A DNA stretch of 64,000 nucleotides from Dillenia suffruticosa (lineage: Eukaryota; Streptophyta; Magnoliopsida; Dilleniales; Dilleniaceae). The stretch covers positions 11,761,001 to 11,825,000 of the forward strand of contig JAVTVX010000012.1 in the NCBI GenBank assembly GCA_033439265.1, read 5' to 3'. The first letter of the stretch is position 1, and every line of letters begins with the position of its first letter. This document shows, piece by piece, positions 45,025-57,397 of this stretch. Under the pieces are notes generated by a model that was not told the DNA's origin, made no database searches, and was given only the letters and a program-made list of their open reading frames with translations. The position numbers and the translations under genes are program-made.

Positions 45025-46473
45025 TGGTCGGGTTGTCGAATCTCTCAAATTAATACTGATTCCCCCAATGCAACAAACTGTAGCAATAGTGGTTACCAGG
45101 TCGAATCCCGAGTGAACTATGTTAACTTAACTCCTTAGTAAATGCCAAAATAAAATAGGGGGTTTACAAAATAAATTCCTAAATCAAAATTAAATAACTA
45201 AAATTAAAAGACAAATCAAATATGCAAAAATACTAAAATTTAAAGAAGAAATTCAATTCACCAAACTCCGATCCAAGGGTTCATATATTCGATTGTCTTA
45301 TTGATCATTGGTTGAAAATATTATTCTTGCAATTCAAGTATTTAACCTTAAATCTATTAGGATAGCCATAATAAATCTTGTATTTTCCTAAAATAATTGA
45401 TCAAACCCAACATCCAATCAAAATTTATCATTAATCGACAGGACACGATAACATTCCATATCAAATAATGACAGCATTAAGTTCTGTGAAAACAGTTAAA
45501 CTAAAATACAAATAACCAGGATAGCCGTACAATTATTCAATTTTGTTTCATCGATTCCTTAGATTAAAATGAATATCGGCAAACGACCCATAAACATATA
45601 TAACCTATTTGCTACTCGTACCATTCATTCATGACAATTACAGATCACTGAAATCCTGGATGCAGTAGAAAAATCGATATTGAATTAAATTGTCAGATTA
45701 ACCAATACCATTTTTTCATAAAAATAAACCAAGAATCGACGAATACTTGAATTAAAAATACAAGAAATTAAATAAAATACATAACCTCACAATGAAGAAC
45801 AATCGATTAAAATTCCCCTTGAATCAGAATAAAGAAACTAGCCACTCATGATGGTAAGTGTCAACAAAAAAAATTAAAGAAAACTAAATGTTTCTAAGAA
45901 AGAAATAAAAACCTAATGGAGAATGACTTCTCTCTCTTCCAGAAAATTGCAGCCGCCTTCCTTGGAGTAATTTTTGTTTCTCTGCAGCAGCCCTCCCTTT
46001 TCTTGTGTAGAGAGTATTATGTTGTGTCTTTGAGTGCAGCCCCTTTTGTATTTAAATAAGCAAGGTAGCCGGCTCCTTTTTGTGAAAATAGGAAACTTTC
46101 CTTCCTTCTAGTCTTCCAATTTGATTAGGACTCTTCCTCTTCATAGAAAATAGGAAAGAAGACATTTTCTCCTAAAGAATAATGCAACTTTCCTTCATTC
46201 TAGTTTTCTAATTTAATTAGAACTCTTCCTATTGAGAAAATTAGAAACTCTACTAGAATGCTGAAATTAAAATTCAAACTCCTCTTCTTCAAAGTCCAAT
46301 AAGATGTCTTGACCCAATTAGTTCCAAAATTGCCTTATTAAACCCAATTTGCTCCAAATCTTCAATTTCAATCTCTTAAAAATAAAATTCAATAAAACCA
46401 ACCATTAGTCCATTAAAAAATTCAAATTCAAACCATGATAACAATAATAAATTCAATAAATTGCATGTTATCA
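45025..46473 (-). repeat. Athila 3' LTR
   Basis: Starts on the plus strand with TGGTCGGGTTGTCGAATC and ends ATTGCATGTTATCA. It is nearly identical to 53773-55223. In element orientation it follows the polypurine tract at 46474-46490. Confidence 0.93.
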
Positions 46474-46490
46474 AATTCCCCCACACCAAA
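46474..46490 (-). promoter_or_regulatory. Athila polypurine tract
   Basis: The minus strand reads GGTGTGGGGGAATT immediately before the LTR start TGATAACATG. The surrounding text, CTTGAGGACAAGCATTGGTT, is typical of this group. Confidence 0.88.
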
Positions 46491-48403
46491 CCAATGCTTG
46501 TCCTCAAGCATTCATTAGGTTAATGTCACACAAGTATTCTCTTCTTTACTCCTTCCCCTCCTTCAATTCATCTTTAAATAATTTCAAAACAGCACACAAC
46601 GAAAAAATTCAAGCAAAAATAACAATCCAGAGAGCAAATGATCATAGTTTTAAAACTTTAAAAGAAAATATAAGCATCCCATCAAGCTCAATAATCTCAT
46701 CAAAATTCAATGCATCAAGATTCAATACCCTCACAAGGATTTCACTTTATACACTCAAAGTGTTTAAGGGAAATTTATCAATAACTCTCAAAATCAAAAC
46801 ATAGTATGTTATTACCATAAGCTTGTTTATTTATCAAATCTCCACCACTACTTATATGAATTCAAAACAAAAATTCGGGGGTTTTTGTACGGGTTGTAAC
46901 GTGGCTTGGGTAAAGGAAAGGTAAAAGGATAAATGTATCGTGTAATAAATATATCAAAGAAGCATGTCAAGAGCATATCCCCTATATCCCATATCATGAA
47001 ATACAATCAAGCCAAAAGAAAGATACCCCAATCAAGATCATAATCATCTCTCAATCAAACTTTTCACATTTTCGCTTCAAATTCCCCAATTTCAACTTTT
47101 GGGAATTTCTTCTTTTTCTTTTTCTTTTCCTTCTCTTTTTTTTCTTTTTTTTTTTGGGATGAATAAGGAAACTAAATGAGGATAAATGAAAAATGCCGCG
47201 CATATGCAATCCACCCCAAGTATATAATCAACTTCCCGAAAATAAATCTCACAATAGAAGTATCTCATTCCCTTTGCAAATAACGACTAAATATATACTC
47301 AAATCACATGCTTCTTTAATATAAGGACCAAATAAAAGGTGAAACGTAAAAAGAAGGTTATGTGTTAATTAATGAGGTTAAAGCAAAGAAAAGGGATATA
47401 AGCTCAAAGGATTTCACTAAGGGAAAAATTATGCACAGGAAGGTTTGTTTTCGAGAGCTAAAATGGGTAAACCTAAATGTCCCCATCATATTAATGTATG
47501 AACTCATTGATGTGGTCTCAAAAAGCATAGCAAAGCAAGTTCTAGAATAAACACACTAAGATTGATGCACACTCATGAAGAAATATTAGAGCAAATTTGA
47601 TGACATGCTCTTAAGGCTCAAATTCTCACAAAAATTGTGCAATGTTGTATCAAATTTATCACATTTTCAAATGACTCAATCATCAAGATCAATGGGACAC
47701 TTTAAAACAATTTTATCCAAAAATAACTAATCACACTTGTCTCTTTCATGCATTTCAAACTCAAATCAACAATGTATACTAACTCAAAATCATTATCCGA
47801 CAAAATCCAGAGAGTACGAAGTTCCAAAGAAAAATAGAAGAAATGATATTGGCATGAAAATCCTCCCCCACACCTAAATACTACATTGCCCTCAATGTAT
47901 GAAAAAGATGAGAATTTTAGACACAATGCTAAAGAAATTCACAGTTAGCACAATTGAAACTAATCTCAAAAAATGAAAGATGTTAGGCAATAGAAAAGGA
48001 CAATGAAAAGGAAGAAGAAAAACGAGAGTACTCCCCTAAGGTGATGGCGGGCACTGTGGAGAATGCAAGGTCTCCTCTATGAGTCTTTCGGTTTGAGCAG
48101 TCGCAACTAACATATTTTTCCAAAAAATTTATTGGGTTGTGGAAACCGCGTGATCACGCCCTAATGCCAAGACTGCTTCTGTCCGAAAGCTGACTGTCAC
48201 TCTATTTGTGTCTTGGCTTGAGAAAATTGCTGAACACATGCAAAAAATTAAGAGAAGGGATAAATAACACTAAGAAAACATTTAAAATTGAAAAAAATGA
48301 AATAACTAAAAATTAAATCAAACTCTAAAAAAAAAAATTTGGATTGCCTCCCAACAAGCGCAAGTGTTTAACGTCGTTATGCTCGACGGTCTTCATGTTT
48401 GAT
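46491..48403 (-). other. Athila 3' untranslated region
   Basis: About 1.9 kb between integrase and the 3' LTR, where some Athila members carry an envelope-like ORF. I see none here. A second polypurine-like block, minus strand TTTAGGTGTGGGGGAGGATT (47880-47860), preceded by TTGAGGGCAATGTAG, duplicates the arrangement at the LTR boundary. A long pyrimidine tract occurs at 47100-47157 on the plus strand. Short ORFs here (for example 47702-47926 minus) are not convincing. Confidence 0.65.
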
Positions 48404-49551
48404 TCAGCTGGAAGAATAATTTGGAGGCATCAATGCAATGTCCAACATTGTAGAAATCTCCATCTCATCGTGAAATATCTTCAACCTATGCTCATTCACT
48501 TTGAAACTCTTGTTTGTGTCAAGACTTTTGATTTCCACTGTACCATGAGAAAATACATTAGTGACAACAAATGGACCAATCCATCGAGAACGCAACTTAC
48601 CTGGCATGAGTTTGAGTCAAGAATTATATAGAAGCACTTTTTGCCCAATCTCAAATTGTTTCCTTAAAATCATACCATCGTGAAACAATTTAGTTTTCCC
48701 TTTATAAATCCTCGAGTTCTCATAGGCCTCCAATCTCAACTCTTCAAGTTCTTGTAGTTGCAGTTTTCTTGACTCACCGACTTCACCATCTTCATATTGC
48801 AATGTTTGACTGCCCAATATGCTTTATGCTCAACTTTCACCAGTAAATGACAGGATTTCCCAAAAACTAACCTATAAGGAGACATCCCTATTGGCGTTTT
48901 GAAAGCTGTCCGGTACGCCAACAGTGCATCATCTAAATGTAAACTCCAATCCTTTCGACCCGGGTTAACCGTCTTTTCTAAAATGGATTTAACTTCACGG
49001 TTGGAAATCTCGGCTTGTCCATTCGTCTGAGGGTGGTATGCCGTAGCAATCCGGTGATGTACACCATATTTTTTCATCAATGCTTCGATTACGCGATTAC
49101 AAAAATGGCTCCCTTGATCACTTATGATGGCTCTAGGGATCCCAAACCTGCAAAAAATGTTAGTCTTGATAAAACCTACAACAGATTTAGAATCATCAGT
49201 CTTGGTGGCCTTTGCTTCCACCCATTTTGATACATAATCAACAGCCAAAAGAATGTAAGCATATCCACAAGACGAAGGAAATGGACCCATAAAATCAATA
49301 CCCCATATATCAAATATTTCACAAACAAGAATGGGAGTTTGGGGCATCTCATTTCTATGGGACAAAGATCCTGTTCTCTGACATCTATCACAGCTTTTAC
49401 AAAATAAGTAAGCATCTTTAAACAAGGTTTCCCAATATAACCCACTATCTAAAACTTTTCTTGCAGTTCTCCGTGGTCCAAAATGTCCCCCACAAGTATA
49501 ACTATGACAAAATGCTAAAATGGATCTATGTTCATTCCTAGGACACATCTC
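48404..49551 (-). pseudogene. Athila integrase, one frameshift and one stop
   Basis: The frame 49548-48736 carries the zinc-binding region ([12 protein letters not shown] ... CKSCDRCQ) and the core: [57 protein letters not shown]. Both catalytic Asp residues and the Glu are present. Near 48810 the frame shifts to 48817-48617 ([19 protein letters not shown]). After a stop the C-terminal piece [18 protein letters not shown]...VNEHRLK lies at 48607-48404. Entry into this domain also needs a shift near 49550 relative to the RNase H frame. Confidence 0.9.
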
Positions 49552-50834
49552 CTAATTATTTGGTCAGAACAACATTTCCACAAATATGGCTCATCCCACA
49601 CATAATATTTTGCCTCACATCGAATTTTATCCTTCCTTGACTTACTAAGATCACTAGGCAAAATGTATGTAACTAAATAATTCACAATATCTACATACCA
49701 AGGAATAGTACCTTTCAAGTGAAATAACTGCTCATCGGGAAAATTTTCAGAAATAGGTAATGGATCTTCTTCATTCACTAACCTACTTAGATGATTAGCT
49801 ACCAAATTCTCAGCTCCAATTCGATCCTTAATGTTCAAATCAAATTCTTGCAACAGGAGAATCCACCGTATCAACCTGGGTTTCGACTCCTTTTTCGTCA
49901 ATAGATATTTCAAAGCTGCATGATCAGAATACACAATTACTTTAGAACCAAGTAAATAGGATCTGAATTTATCTAAAGCAAAAACAATGGCCAAGAGCTC
50001 TTTTTCGGTAGTGGTGTAGTTGCATTGAGCAGCGTTCAATGTCCTTGAAGCATAGTAAATGACGTGACTCTTTTTATCAATCCGCTGGCCAAGAACTGCT
50101 CCCACAACAAAATTGGTTACATCGCACATGATCTCAAAAGGTAAATTCCAATCAGGTGGTTGAATGATTGGTGCAGTAATTAACAGGTTTTTGAGCTTGT
50201 CAAAGGCTTCCTTGCATTTTTCTCCGAACTCGAAGAGTACATCTTTCTGAAACAACTTGGATAATGGCAAGGCAATTTTTGAGAAGTCTTGAATAAACCT
50301 GCGATAAAAACCTGCATGTCCAAGAAAACCACGTATTTCCCTAACATTTGTAGGGTAAGGTAAACTCTTGATCAAATCAACCTTCGCCTTATCTATCTCA
50401 ATACCCCTATGAGAAATCACATGCCCTAACACTATGCCTTCTTTCACCATGAAATGACATTTTTCATAGTTCAAAACTAAGTTCGTTTTCATGCATCTTT
50501 TCAAAATTTTGATCAAATGCCCTAGACAACTATCAAATGAGTCACCGTAAACAGTGAAATCATCCATAAATACCTCAATACAATTTTCAATATATTAAGA
50601 AAAAATGCTCAGCATGCATCTTTGGAATGTACTTGGGGCATTACATAGACCGAAAGACATCCTTCTATAAGCAAATGTTCCAAATGGACATGTGAATGTA
50701 GTCTTTTCTTGATCTTCCTGTGCAATCACGATTTGATAATAGCCTGAAAAACCATCAAGAAAACAAAAGAATGATTTTCCGGCTAATCTCTCTAACATTT
50801 GATCAATAAAGGGTAGAGCGAAGTGGTCCTTTCA
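49515..50834 (-). pseudogene. Athila reverse transcriptase/RNase H
   Basis: One frame continues from the protease side. A TGA at 50834-50832 (after FRKLNLAT) and a TAA at 50597-50595 (after MLSIFS) are its only breaks. RT motifs: LPFIDQMLERLAGKSFFCFL, FGTFAYRRMSFGLCNAPSTF, and the catalytic [11 protein letters not shown] (50580-50550) with both Asp intact. RNase [45 protein letters not shown]. The last lines, [18 protein letters not shown] and PYLWKCCSD, lead to the integrase. This is the best-preserved pol in the window. Confidence 0.92.
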
Positions 50835-52541
50835 AGTAGCTAAATTGAGCTTTCTAAAATCAATGACCATTCGCCAACCATTTTGCACTCGCATAGGTAC
50901 CAACTCATTGTCTTGATTTCTTACCACCGTGATTCCTGTTTTCTTTGGTACTACATGAATTGGGCTAACCCACTTGCTGTCGGAAATTGGATAAATTATG
51001 CCTTCGTCCAAAAGTTTGAGAATCTCCTTCATCACCACTTCTTTCATGATTGGATTCATCTTTCTTTGCGATTCCCTCATTGGCTTAGTGTCCTCTTCTA
51101 GAAGGATTCGATGCATGCAAATCGAGGGACTAATACCCTTTATATCAGCTAAAGTCCAACCAATTGCTGTCTTGTGCTTTTTTAAAACTTGGAGTAGCTG
51201 ATTTTCTTGTTCTTCCGTCAACTCTCTTGCTATGATAACGGGTAAGGTCTCTTCATCACCTAAGTATACATATTTGAGATGATCCGGCAAAGTCTTCAAT
51301 TCCAATGTTGGAGCCTGCAAAACGGAAGGTAACATTTTCTTGTAAGAAACAGGAAATGTGGTACTCAAATTTAAAGACCTTGATTGTTGTTCCAATATTG
51401 ATTTTGAAATTTCACAAGTTTTGGTCATCTCTTCTTTGGTGTTCAATTGCGTATCCAATTCAAAACTTGTGTCATTTTCTTCTTCAAAGATTTCCTGCAC
51501 AATTGAATCAATGACATTAGCGGAACAAATCGAATGACACTCATTTGGGTATCTCATGGCTTCAAAAATATTGAATTTAACAATCTCGCCGTCAAATTCG
51601 ACGGAGAGTGTACCATCATCCACGTCTATTTTTGTTTTTGCCGTTTTCATGAACGGTCTCCACAATAGTAGTGGTGCTGAATTTGTAACGGTGTCGTCAT
51701 CCATTTTTAAGATATAAAAATCTGCTATAAAAATTAACACATTAACCCACACCAAAATATCTTCAACAATCCCTTCTGGATACACGACAGAACGGTCAGC
51801 CAATTGAATAATCACTTTAGTTTCCTTTAGGGGACCTAGATTTAGAGCAATATAAATAGAATATGGCATGACATTGATTGATGCTCCTAAATCTAGCATA
51901 GCACGTTCAAATTTCCTTAAACTGATAACACAGGGTAAAGTGAACATACCTGGATCTGAACACTTCTCGGGTAGGGATCTCTTTATGACAGCAGACACGT
52001 TCTCCCCCACCCTTATTTTCTCATTACCTCTCATTGTCCTCTTGTTTGTGGACAGTTCCTTCAAAAACTTTGCATATTTGGGAATTTGCTTGATGGCATC
52101 CAACAAAGGTATGTTTATTTCTACCTTCTTGAAAGTTTCCCAAACCTCCTTTTTGTAATCTTCCTTTTTGGATCTTTCAAACCTGCTAGGAAAAGGTGGT
52201 GCAACTGTGTTAGAACTCGTAGATAAAAGAGAATTAGAATTTACCTTGTTTGGATTTTCATTGGCAACTTCGACTTCTTCCTCTTCATCTTTCTTCTCAT
52301 TTCTCTTTTGTGGTTTTGATTGCACTTCGTTCCCACACCTCAATACCATTGCACTAGCATTTTCCTTAGGGTTTATTACCGTTTGTGAAAGTAATTTCCC
52401 TGCATTTTGACGCTCCAAATTGCTAACTGAAGTGGCTAGCTGAGTGATTTGATTTCCCAAGTTTTGAATGCTAGCTCTCGTTTCCTGTTGAAATTGTTGA
52501 GTGTTAGTCGTGAGAGCTTTTACAATATCTTCTAGGGACAT
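50835..52541 (-). pseudogene. Athila gag C-terminus, protease and RT N-terminus
   Basis: An open frame of 569 codons. The first ~110 residues are a gag tail with a coiled coil (RASIQNLGNQITQLATSV). The protease active site is AMLDLGASINVMPYSIY (~51895-51850), the normal Athila variant. Then comes a linker with LRYPN-like text, and the RT start KWVSPIHVVPKKTGITVV and QNGWRMVIDFRKLNLAT. The only defect is the TGA that ends it at 50834-50832. Confidence 0.92.
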
Positions 52542-53695
52542 ACCTGAATTAGACGATTGTGTTGGTGTATGTGATGGCCTATTGAATTGCTGAGGAGGAT
52601 ATCTTGTCTGTCCTTCTTGATTCCCGTAACTTAGATTTAGATGATCTCGCCAACCGGGATTATAATGAGTTGAGTAGGGATCGTACTTCCTTTGAGGTTG
52701 GCCAGGAAATCCTCCTACGGCATTTGCTTGATGAGTAGAATCTTCTTACAGAGATGGACACATATCCGTAGGATGTCCAGGTATCGAGCATATGCCACAG
52801 ACTTTGGTTGCATGTATTTGTCCTACAGCCATCTGACGAACCAAAGCAGTCAATTCAGAAATTTGATTTTCAAGGTGAGAATAACTTACCTCATTGACAC
52901 GTTTCATAACTCCATCTGTTCTCAACCCAAATTGTTAAGAATTTTCTGCCATATTTGTGATCAATTGTCTGGCTTCTGCAGGTGTTTTATTTACCAAGGC
53001 TCCTCCGCTGGCCGCATCTACCATATTTTTATCCATGGATAGAAGTCCTTCATAAAAATATTGAATCAAGAGTTGTTCCGGTATTTGATGATGTGGACAG
53101 CTAGCACAGAGTTGTTTGAACCTCTCAAAGTATTCATATAATGTTTCTCCGCTAATTTGTCTGATCCCACATATCTCCTTTCTAAAAATAATCTCTGCAT
53201 CCCATTCCATGTATTTATTGAATCCGAAGGTAGGTAGTACAACCAATCCTTTGCCTTATCTTTCAGGGAAAAGAGAAAGGCTCTCAACTTAATCTGTTCC
53301 TCAGTCACTCCTTGGGGTTTCATACTCGAATAGACAACATGAAATTCTTTCAAATGTTTATGTGGATCCTCACCTGGGAGACCACAAAAAGTGGGCAGTA
53401 AGTGAATCAAACCAGATTTAAATTCGAATGCTGCCTCAAGAGTTGGGTATTCGATGCACAAGGGTTGTGGATTTAGATTGGGTGCAGCCAATTCCTTCAA
53501 GGTTCTCTCACGGTCGGCCATCTTTTCTTTTTTTTCTTCAAAAATAGACCTGTCACAATTTGTCAAATCAATGTCAAAAATTGATTTTCGGCGTAACTTA
53601 CCTTTCCTCTGTCTGGCCTCCTTTCTAAATCGGCGAGCAGTTTTCTCAATTTCAGGAATATATTCTAATTCACTTCCTTGAGAAGAACGGGTCAT
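52542..53695 (-). pseudogene. Athila gag, frameshifted
   Basis: ATG at 53693 region opens MTRSSQGSELEYIPEIEK. The capsid core LKELAAPNLNPQPLCIEYP, LPTFCGLPGEDPHKHLKEF and LFSLKDKAKDWLYYLP is intact to ~53215. The frame then shifts to 53246-52935 (RKEICGIRQISGETLYEYF, ASCPHHQIPEQLLIQYFYEG) and stops at 52935. A CCHC knuckle, CGICSIPGHPTDMC, lies at 52799-52758, followed by another stop. The primer site lies about 60 bp upstream of the ATG. Confidence 0.9.
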
Positions 53696-53749
53696 AAAAG
53701 GTCAGCAAAACAAATAATAAAGATAACACAACTAAGAAATCAAAATAGT

Positions 53750-53772
53750 TCCCCGGCAACGGCGCCAAAATT
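53750..53772 (-). other. Athila primer-binding site
   Basis: The minus strand reads TTGGCGCCGTTGCCGGGGA just inside the right LTR, the standard Athila/Tat primer site matching a tRNA-Asp 3' end. Confidence 0.92.
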
Positions 53773-55223
53773 TGGTCGGGTTGTCGAATCCCTCAAATTA
53801 ATACTGATTCCCCCAATGCAACAAACTGTAGCAATAGTGGTTACCAGGTCAAATCCCAAGGGAACTATGTTAACTTAACTCCTTAGTAAATGCCAAAATA
53901 AAATAGGGAGGTTTACAAAATAAATTCCTAAATCAAAATAAATAACTAAAATTAAAAGACAAATCAAATATGCAAAAATACTAAAATTTAAAGAACAAAT
54001 TCAATTTACCAAACTCCGATCCAAGAGTTCATATATTCGATTGTCTTATTGATCATTGGTTGAAAATATTATTCTTGCAATTCAAGCATTTAACCTTAAA
54101 TCTATTAGGATAGCCATAATAAATCTTGTGTTTTCCTAAAATAATTGACCAAACCCAGCATCCAATCAAAACTTATCATTAATCGACTGGACACGATAGC
54201 GTTCCATATCAAATAATGACAGTATTAAGTTCTGTGAAAACAGTTAAACCAAAATACAAATAACCAGGATAGCCGTACAATTATTCGATTTTGTTTTATC
54301 GATTCCTTAGATTAAAATGAATATCGGCAAACGACCCATAAACATATATAACCTATTTGCTACTTGTACCATTCATTCATGACAATTACGGATCACTGAA
54401 ATCCTAGATGCAGTAGAAAAATTGATATTGAATTAAATTGTCAGATTAACCAATACCAATCCTTCATAAAAATAAACCAAGAATCGACGAATACTTGAAT
54501 TAAAAATACAAGAAATTAAATAAAATACATAACCTCACAATGAAGAACAATCGATTAAAATTCCCCTTGAATCAGAATAAAGAAACTAGTCACTCATGGT
54601 GGTAAGTGTCAACAAAATAAAAATTAAAGAAAACTAAATGTTTCTAAGAAAGAAATAAAAACCTAATGGAGAATGACTTCTCTCTCTTCCAGAAAATTGC
54701 AGCCGCCTCCCTTGGAGTAATTTTTGTTTCTCTGCAGCAGCCCTCCCTTTTCTTGTGTAGAGAGTATTATGTTGTGTCTTTGAGTGCAGCCCCTTTTGTA
54801 TTTAAATAAGCAAGGTAGCCGGCCCATTTTTGTGAAAATAGGAAACTTTCCTTCCTTCTAGTCTTCTAATTTGATTAGGACTCTTCCTCTTCATAGAAAA
54901 TAGGAAAGAAGACATTTTCTCCTAAAGAATAATGCAACTTTCCTTCCTTCTAGTCTTCTAATTTAATTAGGACTCTTCCTATTGAGAAAATTAGAAACTC
55001 TACTAGAATGCTGAAATTAAAATTCAAACTCCTCTTCTTCAAAGTCCAATAAGATGTCTTGACCCAATTAGTTCCAAAATTGTCTTATTAAGCCCAATTT
55101 GCTCTAAATCTTCAATTTCAATCTCCTAAAAATAAAATTCAATAAAACTAACCATTAGTCCATTAAACAATTCAAATTCAAACCATGATAACAATAATAA
55201 ATTCAATAAATTGCATGTTATCA
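53773..55223 (-). repeat. Athila 5' LTR
   Basis: Second copy of the LTR at 45025-46473, starting TGGTCGGGTTGTCGAATC and ending TTGCATGTTATCA on the plus strand, followed by the target duplication TGAAC and then the rest of the SIRE LTR. Confidence 0.93.
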
Positions 55224-55877
55224 TGAACAACATTATTCAAGGAGGATTTGAAGCCTATTTTTCAGGATGTTGGTGGAGCTGTTGCTGGTAACTTTAGGAG
55301 TTTTTTTACTGCAAGAATTTTGAATTTTAAATCGGTAGATTTTTCAGCTATATAGTAGTTTCGAAATTCAAGAAGCAGAGAGCTTTTGAACAGCAAACTT
55401 TCACACAAAAAAGAGCAATGCAATTCTTGAATTCTGAAAAACAAAATTCTTCATTCTGAAAGAAGATACTACTGCTGTATTTCTAATTTTCTACCTCTAT
55501 ATCCTTTTGTTCAAGCATTGTTTGAGTTGTAAAAGAGTATTATGTGAGTGAATTATTGTATGAATTATCTTCCATTGTTGGACGAAGGAATTTTCATGGT
55601 ATGAAGATCAGAAGTCGACAAGTGAAGTGTATGTTGTTGATTCGATCATAATGGAAACTAGTTAGTGGCTAGACCCCGGTTTGATTGGTTGGAAGAGTGG
55701 ATGTAGACACAAGGTCAAACCACTATAAAAACATATTTGTCTCCTTACTCTTATCTCTTTCATTGCATTAGATTTATCATAGGTTTAATTATTGAATCTA
55801 AGTGGAGTTAGATTTTTGAAAAGTCAATTAAGGACAACCAATTCAACCCCCCCTTCTTGGTACCTTTGGGACCAACA
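55224..55877 (+). repeat. SIRE 3' LTR, second part
   Basis: Continues from AACATTATTCAAGGAGGATT (55228 on), matching 36508-37156 of the 5' LTR, and ends TTTGGGACCAACA at 55877. The sequence after it is Copia pol of another element in frame-like continuity, showing the target of the SIRE insertion. Confidence 0.9.
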
Positions 55878-56858
55878 GCTTCTATTGTTGTTTTTCTTAG
55901 ACTAGGTTATGACTTGAACTTTTGTTGAGATATGGTTTGTATCTATAACAATGGTGTATTTTATGGTACTGGACATCTATTAAATGGATTTCTTACTTTG
56001 GATTGTGACAAACAAATGTTTAACTGTTATGTTGATCGTTATATTTCATTAAATATTTGTTCTTCTAGTAATGCTAATATTGATGACAAAGTATGGCATG
56101 CTAAACTTGGTCACATAGGGCAGGATAGGATGAATCGACTTCTGAAAGCAGGACTATTGGGTTCGGTTACTAAAGTTGATTTACCAAATTATGAATATTG
56201 TCTTGTTGGGAAGATGACCCGAAAACCATTTGGAAAGGCCATAAGGGCTGAATTCCCGTTGCAATTGGTTCACTCTGATATTTGTGGTCCAATGAATGTA
56301 AAGGGTCAACATAGAGTATCATATTTCATTACATTCATAGATGATTTCAAGAGATTTGATTATGTTTATTTGATTTCTCAAAAATATGAGGCAGTTAAGT
56401 GCTTTAGATGTTTTATAAATGAAGTGGAGAATCAAATGGACAGAACAATTAAAACTTTGAGATCAGATCAAGAACGTGAATATTTATCAAATCAATTCAA
56501 GGATCTATGTAGTGACATTGGAATCACTAGACAATTGACTATTTCTCATACACCTCAGCAGAATAGTATTGTTGAGGGGAGGAATAGAACATTGCTAGAT
56601 ATGACGAGGTCCATGATGGCACAAGCTAACTTTTCATTTCCTTTTAGAGATGCATTGTTAACTGTGACCTACATTTTGAATAGGGTGCCTACAAAATCAA
56701 TACCAACTACACCTTATGAACTTTGGATTGGTATAACACCGAGTCTGAATGGACTTAGACCTTGGGGTTTGGGAGCCTATATTCATGACTCTTCTAATAA
56801 GTTTGAAAAACTAGGTCCTCGAAGAAAGAAGTGTATCTTTATCAGATATTTTGACTAA
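55878..56858 (+). pseudogene. TNT1/Tork-like integrase
   Basis: Starts inside the protease tail: SIVVFLRLGYDLNFC, then a stop, and the open frame from 55932. Pre-integrase: VWHAKLGHIGQDRMNRLLKA ... LPNYEYCLVGKMTRKPFGKA. Core: LVHSDICGPMNVKG (first Asp), TLRSDQEREYL (second Asp, usually SDRGREY) and TPQQNSIVEGRNRTLLDMTR, where the usual ERRNR is EGRNR but the catalytic Glu is present. The frame ends at the TAA at 56856 after RRKKCIFIRYFD. The region 56859-57397 is the frameshifted integrase tail and RT linker (SKGYVFIGE, DEWVKAIEKETKLIDS). Confidence 0.88.
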
Positions 56859-57397
56859 TCAAAAGGTTATGTATTCATCGGTGAGCGTGAAGATAGTACT
56901 GTAACAGAAATTGAATCACGAAATGTGACCTTTTTAAAAAATGATTTTCCTAACAAAGGTGATATAACGAAAGGAGAGTCTTGTTTGAATTAAATAATTC
57001 AAATGATAGATTTGTGCTGGATGGATCAAGAAAACACGAGAAGTTGAATCCCTAGATAATCCCAGTAAGAGGGATTCAAATTCTAATGATACAACTGAAT
57101 CATCGATTTGGAAAAGTGTTAGGAAAGATGTGCCCAAATGTCATTACGAAATTGAAGAGCACGCTTTTATCATTTCTCCACAGGACGAAAATGAGATGAA
57201 AAATGTGAACGAGGCTTTGTCTTGACTTGCCAAAAGGATGAGTGGGTAAAAGCAATAGAGAAAGAAACAAAGTTGATAGATTCCAACCATATTTGGGAAC
57301 TGATTGATCTTCCATCTAGGTGCAAACCTATTAGAACAAATGGGTTCTCAGCGTTAAACGTAAAGCTGATGGAATAATTGAGTGGTACAAATCTCGG

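Larger units (their letters stand above)
45025..55223 (-). mobile_element. Athila-type Ty3/Gypsy element, complete with both LTRs
   Basis: A 10.2 kb element on the minus strand. The LTRs are 45025-46473 and 53773-55223 (1449 and 1451 bp, TGATAACATG...CGACCCGACCA when read in element sense). A tRNA-Asp-type primer site lies beside the right LTR and a polypurine tract beside the left LTR. Gag, protease, RT, RNase H and integrase are all present. A 5-bp target duplication, TAAAC on the left and TGAAC on the right with one change, interrupts the SIRE LTR. The two LTRs differ at about 4 sites plus 2 small indels in the first ~180 bp. This is the youngest large insertion in the window. Confidence 0.93.
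35744..55877 (+). mobile_element. SIRE-type Copia element, split by a nested Athila insertion
   Basis: The order is 5' LTR remnant (35744-37156), primer site (37158), long gag, protease, integrase, RT/RNase H, an extra ORF (42340-43598), polypurine tract (44158) and 3' LTR (44171-45024 plus 55224-55877). Length without the nested element is about 9.9 kb. SIRE assignment is based on the long gag with a coiled coil, the QxYVDDIxFGST-like RT site, multiple AGGGGGAG tracts and the ORF after pol. The first ~128 bp of the 5' LTR are absent at the junction with the Tekay LTR. Confidence 0.88.

Noticed and set aside
46523..46804. Plus-strand ORF of 93 codons in the Athila 3' region
   Set aside because: It is antisense to the element, low complexity (Ser/Asn/Lys-rich), and in a non-coding tail.
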